The notes beneath the pieces were generated by a model. That model ran no database searches, had not been told where the DNA came from, and saw nothing but the letters and a program-made list of their open reading frames with translations. The translations under genes and the position numbers were made by a program. This document shows, in pieces, positions 1 to 12,594 of a stretch of DNA of 64,000 nt; position 1 is the stretch's first letter, and each line of letters starts with the position of its first letter. The stretch is from Microcebus murinus (Eukaryota; Chordata; Mammalia; Primates; Cheirogaleidae). The stretch is taken from the NCBI RefSeq assembly GCF_040939455.1, contig NC_134108.1, forward strand, positions 13,917,501-13,981,500, given 5' to 3'.

Positions 1-399
1 TCTTTTGGACCTAGTAAAAACAGAGCATCATAAAAAGTATTTGCCAAGATTTTCATTAATCAAAGAAAAAATCTGAAGCTTGGCATAGTCAAATACTGTT
101 GTTTTTTCAACCATAAATAATGGTACCAGCTATCCAAAAGCATTTTTCCCTGATTAGCCAAGCATTTAAAAAAATTTTTTAAAAGCCTTGGTTTTTAGAG
201 GAAATATTTTTGTAAAGCTAAATTAAAAGAACCAACAGATGTCCACTCCCTAGAAATGTGATTTAATTAAGAATTAAGTGCTAGTGAGATAACTTCATAA
301 GGATCCCTCATCAAATCAAGTCCCCAAAGCTCTGTGCATGCAAAATTCCCTATACTTTTTCTTCATGGCATTGCCACAATTTCTAGTCCTATATTTGGG

Positions 400-530
400 T
401 GATTATCGACAAATGTATGTTCCCCTAGTAAACAGTAAACTCCAAGAAAGCAAAGATCATATCTCATTTGCTCCCAATTTTAATTGACACACACAGTAGG
501 TCCTTAATAAATATTTGCTAAATGCACCTC
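400..530 (+). repeat. L2 3'-end fragment
   Basis: The stretch ends in GGTCCTTAATAAATATTTGC, which resembles the L2 3' terminus, preceded by the usual segment about a usage-type CTCCAAGAAAGCAAAGATC. It is old and divergent. Confidence 0.6.
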
Positions 531-1249
531 TACCATGTAACCCATCACAAATTTAGTCAATTAGTTCTTTAAAAAATCTGCCTATCTTTCTTTGCATGCC
601 TTGTTTATTTTATATTTGTCTAAGAGATCAGTAATACTCCATGTTTGACTTCTAGAATTACTCTCCTGCCTCCCATCCTTCCTCAAATGCAGCCTGCAAA
701 GAATGGTCATAAAATACAATATTTCCCTTTCAATACTTCTCATTGCATCATCTGTGAATCACTACCTTCTTTGGGTCATTAACCTGTTTGAGAATATAAC
801 GAAAACCCCTAGACTATCTTTTCTAGAAAGAACACATAAAACAAAACTCCCATCCTTCTGCCTATATTTTTAGGAGAGTGATAAACCAGGAAAACTCAAG
901 TTTAAAAAAAAAAATCATAAACATATAGAATAAAGCCCAAGTTCTTGAATTCCCTGCACCAACCAATATTGGTCTCTTTGTGGCTCCTGCAGGAACATTT
1001 TATCAACTCCACCTCTGAGAAATTGTTCACAGGAGGCTCCCCACACATCCATTGCTTCCCATCACCTACACACAGCTCGGCTCTCCTGGAAAACCAAGCT
1101 TTAGTTCCACATCATCGGTAAGACTTATTCTATGTATTCCAGCTCACAGCGGTTCAACTTTGCATTCTTAGAGCACTTAAAGTCCTCATCACGTCTCTCA
1201 ACACCTAGCTAGACACTGGCTTCTGTCTCTGGCAACCACTCCTCCTCTG

Positions 1250-1378
1250 TTTCCTTTCCTTTCCTTTCCTTTCCTTTCCTTTCCTTTCCTTTCCTTTCCT
1301 TTCCTTTCCTTTCCTTTCCTTTCCTTTCCTTTCCTTTCCTTTCCTTCTTTCCTTTCCTTTCCTTTCCTTTCCTTTCCT
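1250..1378. repeat. (TTTCC)n pentanucleotide repeat
   Basis: About 25 near-perfect TTTCC units occupy this stretch, with one interruption (TTCCTTCTTTCC) near 1,341-1,352. The complement is a pure GGAAA tract. Apparent ORFs across it translate to monotonous Lys/Glu/Gly/Arg repeats and are not genes. A mirror-like polypurine/polypyrimidine run of this length can form triplex DNA and is probably length-polymorphic. Confidence 0.97.
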
Positions 1379-1529
1379 ATCTTCTTCCTCCACCAGGTTC
1401 CTGAGTGGCAGTGCTCCACGGAGTTCTGCACTCAGCCCTCTGCCATTCTCAGCTGACATTCGCTCTTTGTGGGATCTCAGCCACACCCAACAGCATCTAA
1501 CGCTCCTGGACTTTAGACCTATGTGCTAA

Positions 1530-2300
1530 TTACCTACTCTGCACTTCCTTGGGAACAAACAAAAGAAACCTCAAACTTAATGCATGCAAAACTAAAATCA
1601 ATATCTTTTCCAGAAATACTCCTGCATTTCCATTTTGGCCCTATGATCCACCGAGGCATTCACTCATGCCGCTCCATTAGCCTGGAATACCTTTTCTCTC
1701 CCCAAATGATCACTACTTATTCTCCTGTCCTCAGCTTAAACATCATTTCCTTCAAGGAGCTTTGCTGACTCCTCAGGCTAGATTATTTGACGCCGAACAC
1801 TCCCTATTACAGCAGAGATCCTTTCACTCCCCTACTCAAAACCTTTGGCAGCTTCCCACCACGCCAAAAATAAAACTCAAAGTTCTTTGGGTGGCCCAGA
1901 AGGACCCAGCATGATCCGTCCCTGCCTGCCACTCCACCCTGGTCTCCTTTCCTTGCTCACCAAGTTCCAGGTGCAGCCACGGCTGCTGCTCAACCAACAC
2001 GCCCAGTCTCAGCACCTTCTCCCTGACATGCTCCCTGGAACCTTCTCAGAGCAGCTTCCCTGACCATCATAACCTGGTCTTGCTGTTACCTTCCACCCTG
2101 TTACACTGGGTGGCTTGTATTCTCTATAGCACTTACCACTACCCGACATCAAACCAGATTTCAGCGTGTTCATTTTACTGTATGTTTCGCCCAATGAAAT
2201 GTAACCTTCATTTTCCCCAGCCCCTCCAAAACAGCTTAGCATAAAAATAACTGTTGGACAAACAAGTGCATAAACAAATGATTGAGGAGGCAAAGGGCCA
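1530..2300 (+). repeat. L2 (LINE-2) fragments
   Basis: Segments such as GGAATACCTTTTCTCTCCCC, CATCATTTCCTTCAAGGAGC, CAGCATGATCCGTCCCTGCC and GAGCAGCTTCCCTGACCATC follow the order of the L2 ORF2 end and 3' UTR. There seem to be two overlapping or rearranged pieces (about 1,530-1,790 and 1,815-2,300). Translations are broken and there is no gene here. Confidence 0.7.
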
Positions 2301-2309
2301 ACATTTGCT

Positions 2310-3035
2310 GTGCCCTGTTTAATTACCTGTCTTTCCCCACATACCATAATCTCCACCACGGCAGGGACTGTGGCGACCCTACTTGCCATGGTCTCCCAGC
2401 CCATCCTTAGTGTCTGACACGCAGGTAAGTAATTAATAAGTATTTGCCATCTGAAGGAATGTATGGACATGGCAAGTCCTGACTCCATCCTGCCACACCC
2501 CACACCCCAAACCTGTCCTGTGAACGACAGCAAGAGGCAGGACTCTGCCGTGCAAAATGGGCCCCCATTCAATATCCTTCCATTCTCCTCAACATCCACC
2601 ATAAGGCTTCCGAATTGTCTTTGGATGGTGAACCCCAGGAAAGTAGCCTTATCTACAGACGTACAAATTTTGCTTATAATCCTAGGGTATTCACAGGCCT
2701 CCTGAAGTCCATAAATGTCTCTCCAAAAGCTTTCAGAATAAGACCCATTGGCCTAGGGGATAAATGCAGACTTAGCACCAGCCCCCTGTGATCCGGCCAC
2801 AGCCTGCTCTTTAGCTCTACCCCTCCCAGTGATGGTTACTTTCGTGTGTCACCTTGCCCTGACCAAGCTCGTACATCGCTGGCCTTCACACACACTGTTT
2901 CCTATCTTGGCCAAAAGGCAAAACCTCCTGAATGAAAATCCCTCCTTCTCAGGTAGCAGCCACTGACTTTCTGAACTGAATTAACATGTGCCACTGAGCA
3001 TCACGTGTAGAACTATTTTGGGGTCCTTATCATCA
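2310..3035. other. Unassigned intron sequence
   Basis: No gene is seen. Around 2,830-2,935 (GATGGTTACTTTCGTGTGTC and following) the sequence looks like a decayed interspersed repeat, possibly the same family as the copy at 43,937, but it is too short to name. Confidence 0.5.
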
Positions 3036-3039
3036 CCAT

Positions 3040-3315
3040 GTAACCATGTGTTCACAGTGAGTCTCCGGGAAAGAGACTCTACCGCAGTCTCCTTTGTTTC
3101 TCAGTTTCCAACACTTACTGACAACAGCAAGCATCCAATAGACAGTTGTGGAAGAGGTAAAAGTCTATCTCCCATATTGTATGCCTTGTTTTCCCACCCA
3201 GGCTGTAAGCCTTCTGACAGTATTGTATTCTAAGCATTTGAATCATCCCTGAAGCACCTCGAACGGCACTTTTCAAATAGAATGTATCCAATAAATACCT
3301 ACCGAATAATCAGTA
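3040..3315 (+). repeat. L2 3'-end fragment
   Basis: The segment contains CTGTAAGCCTTCTGACAG and ends in ATCCAATAAATACCTACCG, matching the general form of the L2 3' end. It is strongly diverged. Confidence 0.55.
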
Positions 3316-3319
3316 AAGA

Positions 3320-4155
3320 ACAAAGGGCAACTTTGTAAGAAGCATGGCTATAACAGAAGCATGTATCAAGTAATAAGAAACCTATCACTGATGCTTGCAT
3401 GTGTACCAACATAGAAATCAATCTGACTGCGGTTTCTTATATACCTCTCTCTGCTTTAAAGATCAGTATGGATGGACTTAGACAAAGGGTGGTTTGTATC
3501 TATGACCTGAACATACCTTCTGGGTATTTCTAACCTCTATGCAATTTTGTAATTAGGTTTTTACATAATCTCTATTTCTCATTCTTAGAAAGAATGGACT
3601 CTAACCTAAAATGGTAGAGTCTGAAGAAATAAATCTTGAATCTCATTTTTAAAAAAAGCTCAAGTTAAATGAGTCCTGGGCCAGATCTAGACCACACACT
3701 ACCATGTAGTAGCTTTGTGCTAGGGTAGGCAGCAATTAAAAATTGCTTACTACTTGACAAAATAGGTCCTCTCGAACCTTTTGGAAGTTACTTTAGCTCT
3801 TTAACACTGTTTATCTGAAAATTTAATATTTCTAACTCTTGCCTCTAATTCTCCATTTAATGATATGATATCTACTTAATGTTATATTTATTTATTGGGT
3901 CTTGTGGTTAATAAACAGAGGCAGATACTGCTCTTCCCTAAAAGGCACAGAAGAAAGCTTCTTCCAAAAAAATGGCTGGTGGTATATGCAGTTCAAAGCA
4001 GCTCTTTGAAATTATCTAGAGAGGAAGTTATACCTGCCATTTCAGCTCCTGCCCCAAAATCAGGCCACACCCTGGACTTCTGGAAAAGCCACCATGACCC
4101 TTGGTGTGACAGGACAAAAGGGGGTGGGCAAGTAAGCAAGCAAATTGACCATCTG
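3320..4155. other. Unassigned intron sequence
   Basis: AT-rich sequence without recognisable coding exons or clear repeats. The longest open frames lack family resemblance and look like chance. Confidence 0.5.
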
Positions 4156-4159
4156 ATGG

Positions 4160-4375
4160 TCGTGGCAGGCACTCTTTTAAGTGCTTTGCATGTATTAACT
4201 CATTTAACACTTAAAACCACTCTAGAGAATAAGTACCATTATAACTCCAGTTGTTCTAGAAATGAGATAATAAAGACACAGAGAGATTAGGCAACTCACC
4301 AAAGTCATACAATCAGGAAACGGTGAAGTCCAGGCCCCAGGCAGTCTGCCCCAGAGCCAGGCTCCCCTTAGAGAA
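4160..4375 (-). repeat. MIR SINE, reverse orientation
   Basis: Read on the plus strand it gives the reverse MIR order: TTTGCATGTATTAACTCATT, then ATGAGATAATAAAGACACAG and CACCAAAGTCATACAATCAG, ending in CCCCAGGCAGTCTGCCCCAG. The conserved MIR core is clearly visible. Confidence 0.8.
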
Positions 4376-4379
4376 CAGA

Positions 4380-5700
4380 ATCCCTGGGAACTCTACTCAA
4401 AGGCATCACAAGCCAAGGGCAAAGTATTTCACATCTGAAAACAAAGTTATTACCTCAGATCTCATCCCTAAACTCAGAAATATTAAATCCCATTAGAAAA
4501 TGTTCACAATTATTTACTACAAGCCCAATCATATTTCCTGAGGGAAAATGCTAATTTAATTTCTACAGCAAAGGTTGGGAACTCTATTGAGTTCCATGAA
4601 AACAGAGCCAATGGAGCTGACAGTCATACAGGAGAATGACTTGACAAAAGTTTGAATATTTCCTAAAAATATGATTACAGAAAATATCTATTTTAACTCA
4701 CAAATAGAAAATGATGCATCATTAATGCTCATGTACACGAGTTCTGAAATTCTTCATGCACAAAGAACATTAGCATTCACCGTGCGAAATTTAAGGCTCC
4801 CTGTAAAATGTCAAGAGGTTTTCCCACTCACTTAGGAAAAATGTCTTCACCCCAAAATACAAGCAAGTGTGGATTTTCCACACTAATGGGAAACAGGAAT
4901 AGTCTGGCAAAAGTTCCCTAAAAACCCCATTTAGTCAATATCTTTTATCAGTTACTAATGTGTAACCAAATGACCCAATTTGAGTTTCATCACCTTTCCT
5001 TTCTCTACTCACACCAATCTGTTACAAGTGCTAATGAATGGTGAGTTCCAGGAGCTCAAAGATGTAAGAAACAAGGCATATAGATGACAGAAAATGGTAA
5101 TTCAAAAGAGAAAGAGAGAGCTACAGTTTGACACCACACCTGCTTTTTGAGAAAGTCTGATTGTTAGTCTAACTTCCACAGAAAGTATGACACTCTATGA
5201 GAAGACTAATAAATTGACTTTCCTGCAGAATTATTAAGAAAGTCATTCATGTATTCAACAGCATTGAGTGAGCATCTAGCTAAGACCAGCCAGGGAATGC
5301 ACTAGGACAAAGGGCAGATACAAAAGGAGGGGCATGGGGACAGGAAGACAAAGGAGCCCAGAAGGAAGAGAAGGCAGCCAGCCTTGGAAAGCAGACACTC
5401 CAGGAAAAGTTGGGAAATGCACTATAAGCAAGAATCCTAGACCCACTAACAACCACAAACACACAGAACTCCAAATACCAAAAACAACCCTGCTTGAACA
5501 CTGGCCTGCTGTTGAATGTGATATATATAAATCATTTCATTTATGATCCTATCCAAGGGATAGGACCAGTATGTCATCACATAAAACTCCACACAAATAT
5601 GTCTGGAATTTCAAAAGGAAATTTTTACTACAAACATTATTCAGGAACCTGCACGTCATTAGGGATCACGTTGCTGCAAATGTGATAAGCTTCAGGGCAA
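4380..5700. other. Unassigned intron sequence
   Basis: No gene seen. A small L2/MIR-like end (GTCATTCATGTATTCAACAG) lies near 5,240-5,300 in reverse orientation. The remainder is unique, AT-rich sequence. Confidence 0.5.
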
Positions 5701-5704
5701 AGTG

Positions 5705-5855
5705 AGGAAGGCAGGGTATTGTGGTGAAAAAGTTCTAGACTGAGTCAGAACTCTTGAGTTCTGGACAAAAAGCTGCCAACAATAGTTGCATGGCTGAAGC
5801 AAGTCACCAAACCTCTCTGGGCCTCAGTTTCTTCAACTGTAAAATGAGAAACTAC
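5705..5855 (+). repeat. MIR SINE
   Basis: GAAGCAAGTCACCAAACCTC followed by GGGCCTCAGTTTCTTCAACT and GTAAAATGAG is the MIR core in forward orientation. Confidence 0.8.
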
Positions 5856-5859
5856 AACT

Positions 5860-7000
5860 ACGTGTCCTCTGTTCATTTCTGGCTCTGAGAAAGGTCACAA
5901 TTGTGTGACCACGATTCTCTCCCACGCCTCTGACCAACTGTAGCATCTGTAGCCAGCTAGAATTTCTTCACTGTGTCTCACAAGATCACAGCCCATTTAT
6001 CATGCTTTTTCCTAAGAGTAATAAAATGCATAAAAGATGCGTTGGGAAGAGGTGGCAGCGTGCATTTAAGTCTTTTCAGCACTCCCGTGACCGATTAGTG
6101 ATGACAAACGCCCATTCCATCAGAGGTAGTTGTCAGTAATAGCCATTATGTTTCTAACTGCTAAAATGACTTCCCCACTAAAAATGTCATTTTTCTAATA
6201 TGAGGCATGAGAAAACAGGAAGAGAAAGGAAACCAGAGGGAAGGAAGAAATGAAGAGACAAAGAAAAGGTGGGAAAACACTTCTGTATATTTGACATATT
6301 CTTAGCTCACTGGGCTCTATCAACTATGATTGAGGTGGGAACGTGAATAGAAGAAAAAAATAGCTGAGATATCAAAGACAAAGTCAACACAATTCCTCTA
6401 TTGTGGCATTGTCTAGGTTAGCACACATGGTTGGAAAGAGTTCCAAAGCAAATGAATGATTCTGGAATAAAAGATGATTTGGATGTGGTGTCAGATGAAG
6501 AGAGGTTCCTTGCCACAGAACAACTTAATTGGTGGCAAGACCAAATTCATAATCATGGACCGGAAATTTTGATACCACTGGGTAGGTTCTAGGGGCTCTC
6601 TTTGATGTGGAAGCTAAATCTGAATCTGACTCTTCTTTGATTTTTCCTATCCACCCTACAGTGAGCAAGGCCACAGAGCAAACTAGACTGTTCCTGCTGA
6701 TGTAACAAAGAAAAAACAGTCCTGCTTACTTCTAAGAAGACAGCAGATCATTCTGCAGTGTGGCAATGACAACATTTGCAGACAGTGTCATCTGGAGACT
6801 GTGGGAAATATACCAGGATATTTACAGAGCTGTACATCATATGGATCTCATAGCGAGAGAAGATTGGGTCAATGCATGTGCTATGCCCTATCAGGGCAGC
6901 GATTCTTTGACTTGCTTGGAGTTTTGGAGTTTGGACATGCAATTATTATCTCTTCGACTTAGGGCAACACATGCAAAGTGCTCTCTGGAACACCTCAACC
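5860..7000. other. Unassigned intron sequence
   Basis: No gene seen. A purine-rich patch lies at about 6,210-6,275. Short open frames at 6,750-7,010 on both strands resemble no family. Confidence 0.5.
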
Positions 7001-7004
7001 TCTT

Positions 7005-7330
7005 TCTCTAGACTCATCTTCTGTTGCTCCTTCACCCACCTTCCACATACTGTGCAGTCCAGCAAGCAAATGCATGCCGTTCTCAAACCTGCCATGCCTG
7101 CACTCACCTTCATGCCTTGTCTCATGTTGCTTCCCCACAAGAATACCCTTCTCAGCCTTTGTGAGCCTGCAGAAATCCTCATCACATTCAGACTCAACTT
7201 CACTTTGCTACCTCTACACCCATACCCACATCTTGGCCCCCATCACAAAGCATTGCAACTCACAGTTATGCAAGTGTCATACCTGTTGTATGGAAGCAAC
7301 ATCCTTGTAAGCAACATTTAATAAATAGGA
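7005..7330 (+). repeat. Possible L2-like remnant
   Basis: A pyrimidine-rich stretch (CTTCTGTTGCTCCTTCACCC and CAGCAAGCAAATGCATGCCG onwards) has L2-like composition and ends in CATTTAATAAATAGG. It is open in two frames, but neither product is recognisable. The assignment is tentative. Confidence 0.35.
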
Positions 7331-7929
7331 GGCAACCAATACATCTTTTGAATTTACTTAAGTTGAATTATGTGGAACTGGTTCTGTGATGTCCTTTGGA
7401 ATAATTAAAAGTAGTTTGGGAGGTTAATAAATCACTCCTGACATGTGCGGCCCAATTGCTTGCTCAAATTTCCCACTGGCAATAAAAGATAATAGAGTAA
7501 GAGAAATTTTGAGTTTGAATAAGTCACTCCCAGTTTGCCAAGATTTTCTAAACCATATCTAAGGGACTTTAGACCCAGTGACTTAATCTGTAAGTAATTC
7601 TGTACCATTTTTCTCATTTGAAAATAACAACAACATTTCTGTATCTAGAGAGGTGATGGCAATGGATAATGATGATAAAAAGAAATTAACAATCGTGAAG
7701 CCAGATGCTTGATGTTAATCTTTAAAACCCGCTTTGAAGCACATGCGTAGTGGTCTTTCAGCAAATATGCTATGAAAAGGACTCCCATTCCCAGCCATTC
7801 CTTGACTCCTCTCTCCCATGTCACGTCAAACCTGTCTCATCAGCTCAACCTTCAAAGTATGAATCAATTCAAACTCTTGATATTTAAATCAATAAAGTTA
7901 ACTTTTAAAATATGATGGCATTATACCTG

Positions 7930-8085
7930 GGTTTTTTAAAAAATAGTCCTCATTCTGGAGAAGTGCATATGGAAATATTAACATAATAGTTGAAGCTGGA
8001 TGACGGGTACATAAGGGTTTATTATACTCTTGCCTTTCTATAAAGTGATGAAGGCTTGAAATTTTCACAGTAAAAAGTCAAATCA
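7930..8085 (+). repeat. L1M-type LINE-1 3' end
   Basis: TTGAAGCTGGATGACGGGTA, then GGTTTATTATACTCTTGCC and GAAATTTTCACAGTAAAAAG match the 3' UTR end of ancient mammalian L1 (L1MD/L1ME type) in forward orientation. Confidence 0.7.
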
Positions 8086-8089
8086 GCTC

Positions 8090-8455
8090 ATTCCTCTCTT
8101 CTAAACCCTTGATTGGATTCCCCACTCATTCAGAGTAAAAGCCAAAGCCCTGACGATAGCCCACAAAGGAACCTCGTGGCTCTCACCCACCATCTCGGAG
8201 GCCTTAAACACACCAGACTTGTTCCTGCCTCGGGCCCTTTTCACGGCTGTGCCCTCAGCCTAAAATGCTTTTTACCAGGATATCCTCATGGAACCATTCC
8301 CTCCCTACCCAAGTCTTTGCTTGGACGCCACCGTTGCTATGGAACCTTTATTGATTTGTCTGATTTGTTCACTGGCCTGTTCCCAGTGCCTAGAACAGCG
8401 CCTGACATAGTGTAGACGGTCAATAAATAATTGTCGAATGAATGAATGAGTAATC
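8090..8455 (+). repeat. L2 (LINE-2) 3' portion
   Basis: The order GATTGGATTCCCCACTCATT, GTAAAAGCCAAAGCCCTGAC, CTAGAACAGCGCCTGACATA and GGTCAATAAATAATTGTCGA followed by GAATGAATGA is a clear L2 3' end with its terminal TGAA repeats. A 100-codon open frame across it is a by-product of the repeat. Confidence 0.85.
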
Positions 8456-8459
8456 TGGG

Positions 8460-10051
8460 TCGGCCACCCAGTGGAGCTGGCTGGAGGCGTCACAACATCA
8501 GTAGTGTGAGGTAAGGGCATGGGAGACAAGTCACACTGGTCACTGTACGCCAGACTGCCAAGCAGTGATTCCAATCACTCCTTACAGGGAGTATGAGCAG
8601 GGAGCACATACGGTACCCAGGAAGTCAGCAAAGTTAACGCAGCAAAGTTTTCTAGAGGCTGAGTATCAAGCAGCCAGTAGATAACGCTGCCCTGCTACCG
8701 TTTGGAAATATCAGTGTCCCAGGCCTCACAGCACAGGCTGGCACATTCTTGCCTCTGCATTGGAACAGCCTCCTCTCACTCCCAGACAGCATCTTCTGAT
8801 GGTTTTGTCTACACAGTGGAATCAGAAGCAACCTGAAATCTCTGGGGATAAGGGCTCAGATTCCTAGCCTATACCTCACTTATTCTATCTGCCTACAAGA
8901 CTTGGCCTTGCTCAGAGTAAAATCAATATTCTATATCTTTATTACCCTTATAAGCAGTACTTGTGCCTTTTATACGGAGCTCAGAAATGCTCTTCCGGAT
9001 TCTCCTGCTATAGCTACAAGCATGCTGTGCTATGCAAGGTGTAAGCTTGCTTGGAGCCAAGACAAACCAGCCAACCAACTTTGAACCCACTCCCTTCCCC
9101 ATCCCCAGCACTCTGCTCAAATCTGGCTCACATCCAACTGGGGCAAAATCACTCAGCTGTTGGCCAGTCACCTCAGCTGCCACCAGCTAAGGCAACGAAT
9201 TTCCTAAGCAACTGAGAACCCTGGAGAGCACAGTTCCAGCCTTGCTCAGACTCTTTCTCCCAGCTATGCCTTGGAGTGTGACTCTGGGGGTTCTTTAAAG
9301 TCCTTGGGTTAGGACTGAATAAAAGAAAATATTCAGAGGACTTGGGAATTCTCACTCACATGCCTTTCGCCATGGTCTCATCCAAAAGACTCTGAAGAAT
9401 TTTCCCCCAGAAAATTACACAAGTACAGTTATCTGACCTGTGCTCCAGTGATTACTGGAGCATCTCCTTATCTCGCTGACTTTGATGCAGATTCTGTTTC
9501 ACACCACAGATTTCTTTACAGATTCAACCGTGCACAGGCGAACCTTCATCCCTAAAACCCATTTGTAGCCAAGTATCCCCTGGGGCAACTCCCAAACCAC
9601 CACAGCTAAGGTCAAGTTCTCCTGTTCCCAAGTCAGCCAGCCACCCCAAAGTGTTGCAAACTGAACAGGTGGAGGAAAGGTGCAGATCTCTTTCATTTTT
9701 ACCTAGACAGGAGGTGTATTTTTTCCTTCTAAATCTTTCATGCTTTAGACAGCATGTCAGGTATTTGTTTTTCTGAACTACTATTTTCTGAAATCCAATG
9801 CCACAAAAATAAGAAAATTCCCCCAAGACAACAAAGAAAAGTGTTATTTCTGTAGTACTTATTATATTACTCACACACGAAAGTTCCCTAATCCATAAAT
9901 CTGAAGGTGAGAACTGTTTTCACTAGATCCTGTGCCTCGATTTGCCCCTTGTGCATTGTAATATTTTCCCTTCTATGTTAATTGCCCCTCTTTATCTTGA
10001 CCAATAATTACAACTATATGAATGGCAGCTGTATCATTCTATGTTTATGTC
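8460..10051. other. Unassigned intron sequence
   Basis: No gene, RNA or clear repeat recognised on either strand. Open frames of 60-116 codons show no protein-family resemblance and no flanking splice pattern that would support an exon. Confidence 0.5.
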
Positions 10052-10059
10052 CTCTACCA

Positions 10060-10498
10060 CAGCGGTCCCCAACCTTTTTAGCACCAGGGACCAGTTTCGT
10101 GGAAGACAATTTTTCCAAAGATGGGGGCACGGTGATGGTTTGGGGATGATTCAAGCACATTACATTTATTGGGCAGCCAAACCTCTCTGCTAATAATAAT
10201 CTATATTTGCAGCTGCTCCCCAGCGCTTGTATCACCACCTCAGCTCCACCTCAGAGCATCAGGCATTAGATTCTCATAAGGAGCGTGCAACCTAGATTCC
10301 CTTGCATGCGCAGTTTACAGTAGGGCGGCTGATCTGACGGGCACCGGAGCTTGTGCGGTGATGCCAGCGATGTGGAGTGGCTGTAAACACAGACGAGGCT
10401 TCGCTCACTAGCCCACTGCTCACCTCCTGTTGCATGGCCTGTTTCTTAACAGGCCCCTGACCACAACCGACCAGCAGCCCAGAGGCTGGGGACTGCAG
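10060..10498. mobile_element. Non-autonomous hAT-type DNA transposon with 8-bp target duplication
   Basis: The element opens with CAGCGGTCCCCAACC and closes with GGCTGGGGACTGCAG, which form imperfect terminal inverted repeats. It is flanked by CTCTACCA (10,052-10,059) and CTCTATCA (10,499-10,506), an 8-bp target duplication with one mismatch, as expected for hAT insertions. Internal sequence such as GGCATTAGATTCTCATAAGG and GCATGCGCAGTTTACAGTAG is familiar from a common mammalian non-autonomous family, but I cannot name the subfamily safely. It has no transposase. Confidence 0.85.
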
Positions 10499-10656
10499 CT
10501 CTATCATAAGCAACAATAATGACAAAAATAAGTGTGCAAATTCTACATCAGCGTGTGTCCTTTCCTGGCAGAGACAGGCAGGCTAGTATGGGTACCATAA
10601 CATATCCTTCGAGCTTCAAAAACTAAACACATTAAACAGAGAGGTGGCATGGCTAT

Positions 10657-10827
10657 GGCTGCCAGATTTAACCAATAAAAGTACAGTACACCCAGTTAAA
10701 TTTGAGTTTCAGATAAACAACAAATAATATTTTAGTATACTATCACATGGGACATGCCAAAAAGTTATCTGTTATTGATCTGAAATTCCAACTGACCTAA
10801 GCATCCTATATTTTATCTGGCAAGCCT
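10657..10827. mobile_element. Palindromic MITE-like DNA element
   Basis: The left end GGCTGCCAGATTTAACCAAT and the reverse complement of the right end (GGCTTGCCAGATAAAATATA) are similar inverted repeats. The interior (CAGATAAACAACAAATAATA against GATCTGAAATTCCAACTGA) is also roughly palindromic. This is an old short DNA transposon; family name not certain. Confidence 0.65.
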
Positions 10828-10829
10828 AA

Positions 10830-12590
10830 ATATGATCCTTTTAAGAGAAGACAACAACAGAGATGCATAAGTCCGGTCACAATTACAGTTTGGAGTGCAA
10901 GACAAGAGGAAAGGTTAATCATCACATGCTTAAGTATGCTTTTCTTGGCAAGAGACAAAAGTCTCTTGCTTTCCATAGTAAATTAATATTCACCTGTTTA
11001 TTAAAATTAGTGATGAGTTAAAAAAAAAAAAAAAACAAATGTACCTTCGCACTTTACATAGCTTAAGTCACTAAAGAGAAACTTCCTCACTAGTAGGAGC
11101 TCTCTGACACAGCACTATGTGGTCTGTAGCTTTGATTTATCTTTCTCACTTAATCTCCGCCTGCTGCTGCTCTCCTCATGTAGCTCCAATTAGAAAGTTT
11201 TAGCCTAGACTTTGAGAAGATTAAAATGATCATCTTCCGAGGAGAAATACGGATTTGGAAAAAAATTGCCATTGATCTAATCTTCCTGTGTGTAGCATCA
11301 CCTGTCTCCAAGGAACCACCAGAATGCAGGATTCTGGGCAAAGGCCTCTCAAAATATCACGAGGGTAATTTTGTTTTCATCTCCTTAGTGGAAGTCATTT
11401 TGCTCAGAGAATATTGATAATACTTTCAAAAACAGATGAAAATACATCTGCTCTTCAATTTTTCACAGAAGGGAAAAAGAAATGTAAAGGCAAACCTCAA
11501 GAAGTCTATCCAACCACCTCAAATGGTTTTTCTTTTATACATATAAAAGTCATAAAATATTATTAAGAGCATATTTAATTCTTACATGCTCCCTTTATAG
11601 CAGTGTGAATTTTAAGACTATTACTACCTTCTTTTCAAATGTTGACAGTTCTAACAGTTCTTTAACTCATTAAAAAAATTGACAGTGAAAAAATACTATA
11701 GTTTTGTCTAATAAATTCTATCCTGATAAATATAAATGTCTACAGAATAAGTTGTTTCGAATCATCTTGGTAGTATAGTTATAACCCATCAGACATGCCT
11801 TTCTTTAACACACTTATGAGGAACATTAATTATACTTCCGACACATGGTCCCATCAGTTGCCATTCTTATTAAACTTACATTTCATTTCCTGGAACAATA
11901 TTAAACTACAAGGGGAAGAATTTAATAGTAAACAGCTAATAACCACATCAGGTTTAGTAATTAGTCTCACAGAAGACAAGTGTTTTTCAACATAGGGACC
12001 ATGTAACTAAAAATCTTCATTGTAACCTGGCTGCTAGATCAAGCACAGATCGTATCTTTTAATTTTTGCCAATACTAAAGTGAAAGATCTATGATGAAAT
12101 AATGCAAGTTTCATTTTCACATTGGTAATAGTGGAATAAAAATAGCACCCAATCGCTGTAGAAATCTGAAAGAAGTCAGGATAAATCTCCAAGGAAATCT
12201 GGCAAGGTAATTCCTAACCTTTTAGCCTGAAAACAGAACAAATAAAAACAAGAAAGGAAATCTTCAATCCCAAAGTAAACAAGATATAGTTATTAGAAAT
12301 GAGAGGAAATAATCTAAATGGGAGTATAGGAAATAAGTTCCCACTAGAGAACCAAAATTGAAGTTGTAAACAGAGGTTAAAAATGCTCACATAAACCATT
12401 TACCAATTAAAACAGATGTGCTACCTAAACAGGCATGGCTAGGGCATTTGCCCTTTTAGCCATCATCATAATTTTGCAGTGACCAGAATTAGGCATTCTC
12501 TAATTGCACCTTGCTTGAGCTTCTGTGATAAATGCTACAACTATAGCAACGAGTACAGCATCATCTCTATGCCCTCAGTGAAGAGGGGTG
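10830..12590. other. Unassigned intron sequence
   Basis: AT-rich, no gene recognised. A run of 16 A lies at 11,020-11,035 without a visible SINE or LINE body upstream. Confidence 0.5.
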
Positions 12591-12594
12591 GGCT

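Noticed and set aside
1198..1486. Minus-strand open frames with Lys/Glu/Gly repeats
   Set aside because: They are translations of the (TTTCC)n repeat and change only in register between frames.
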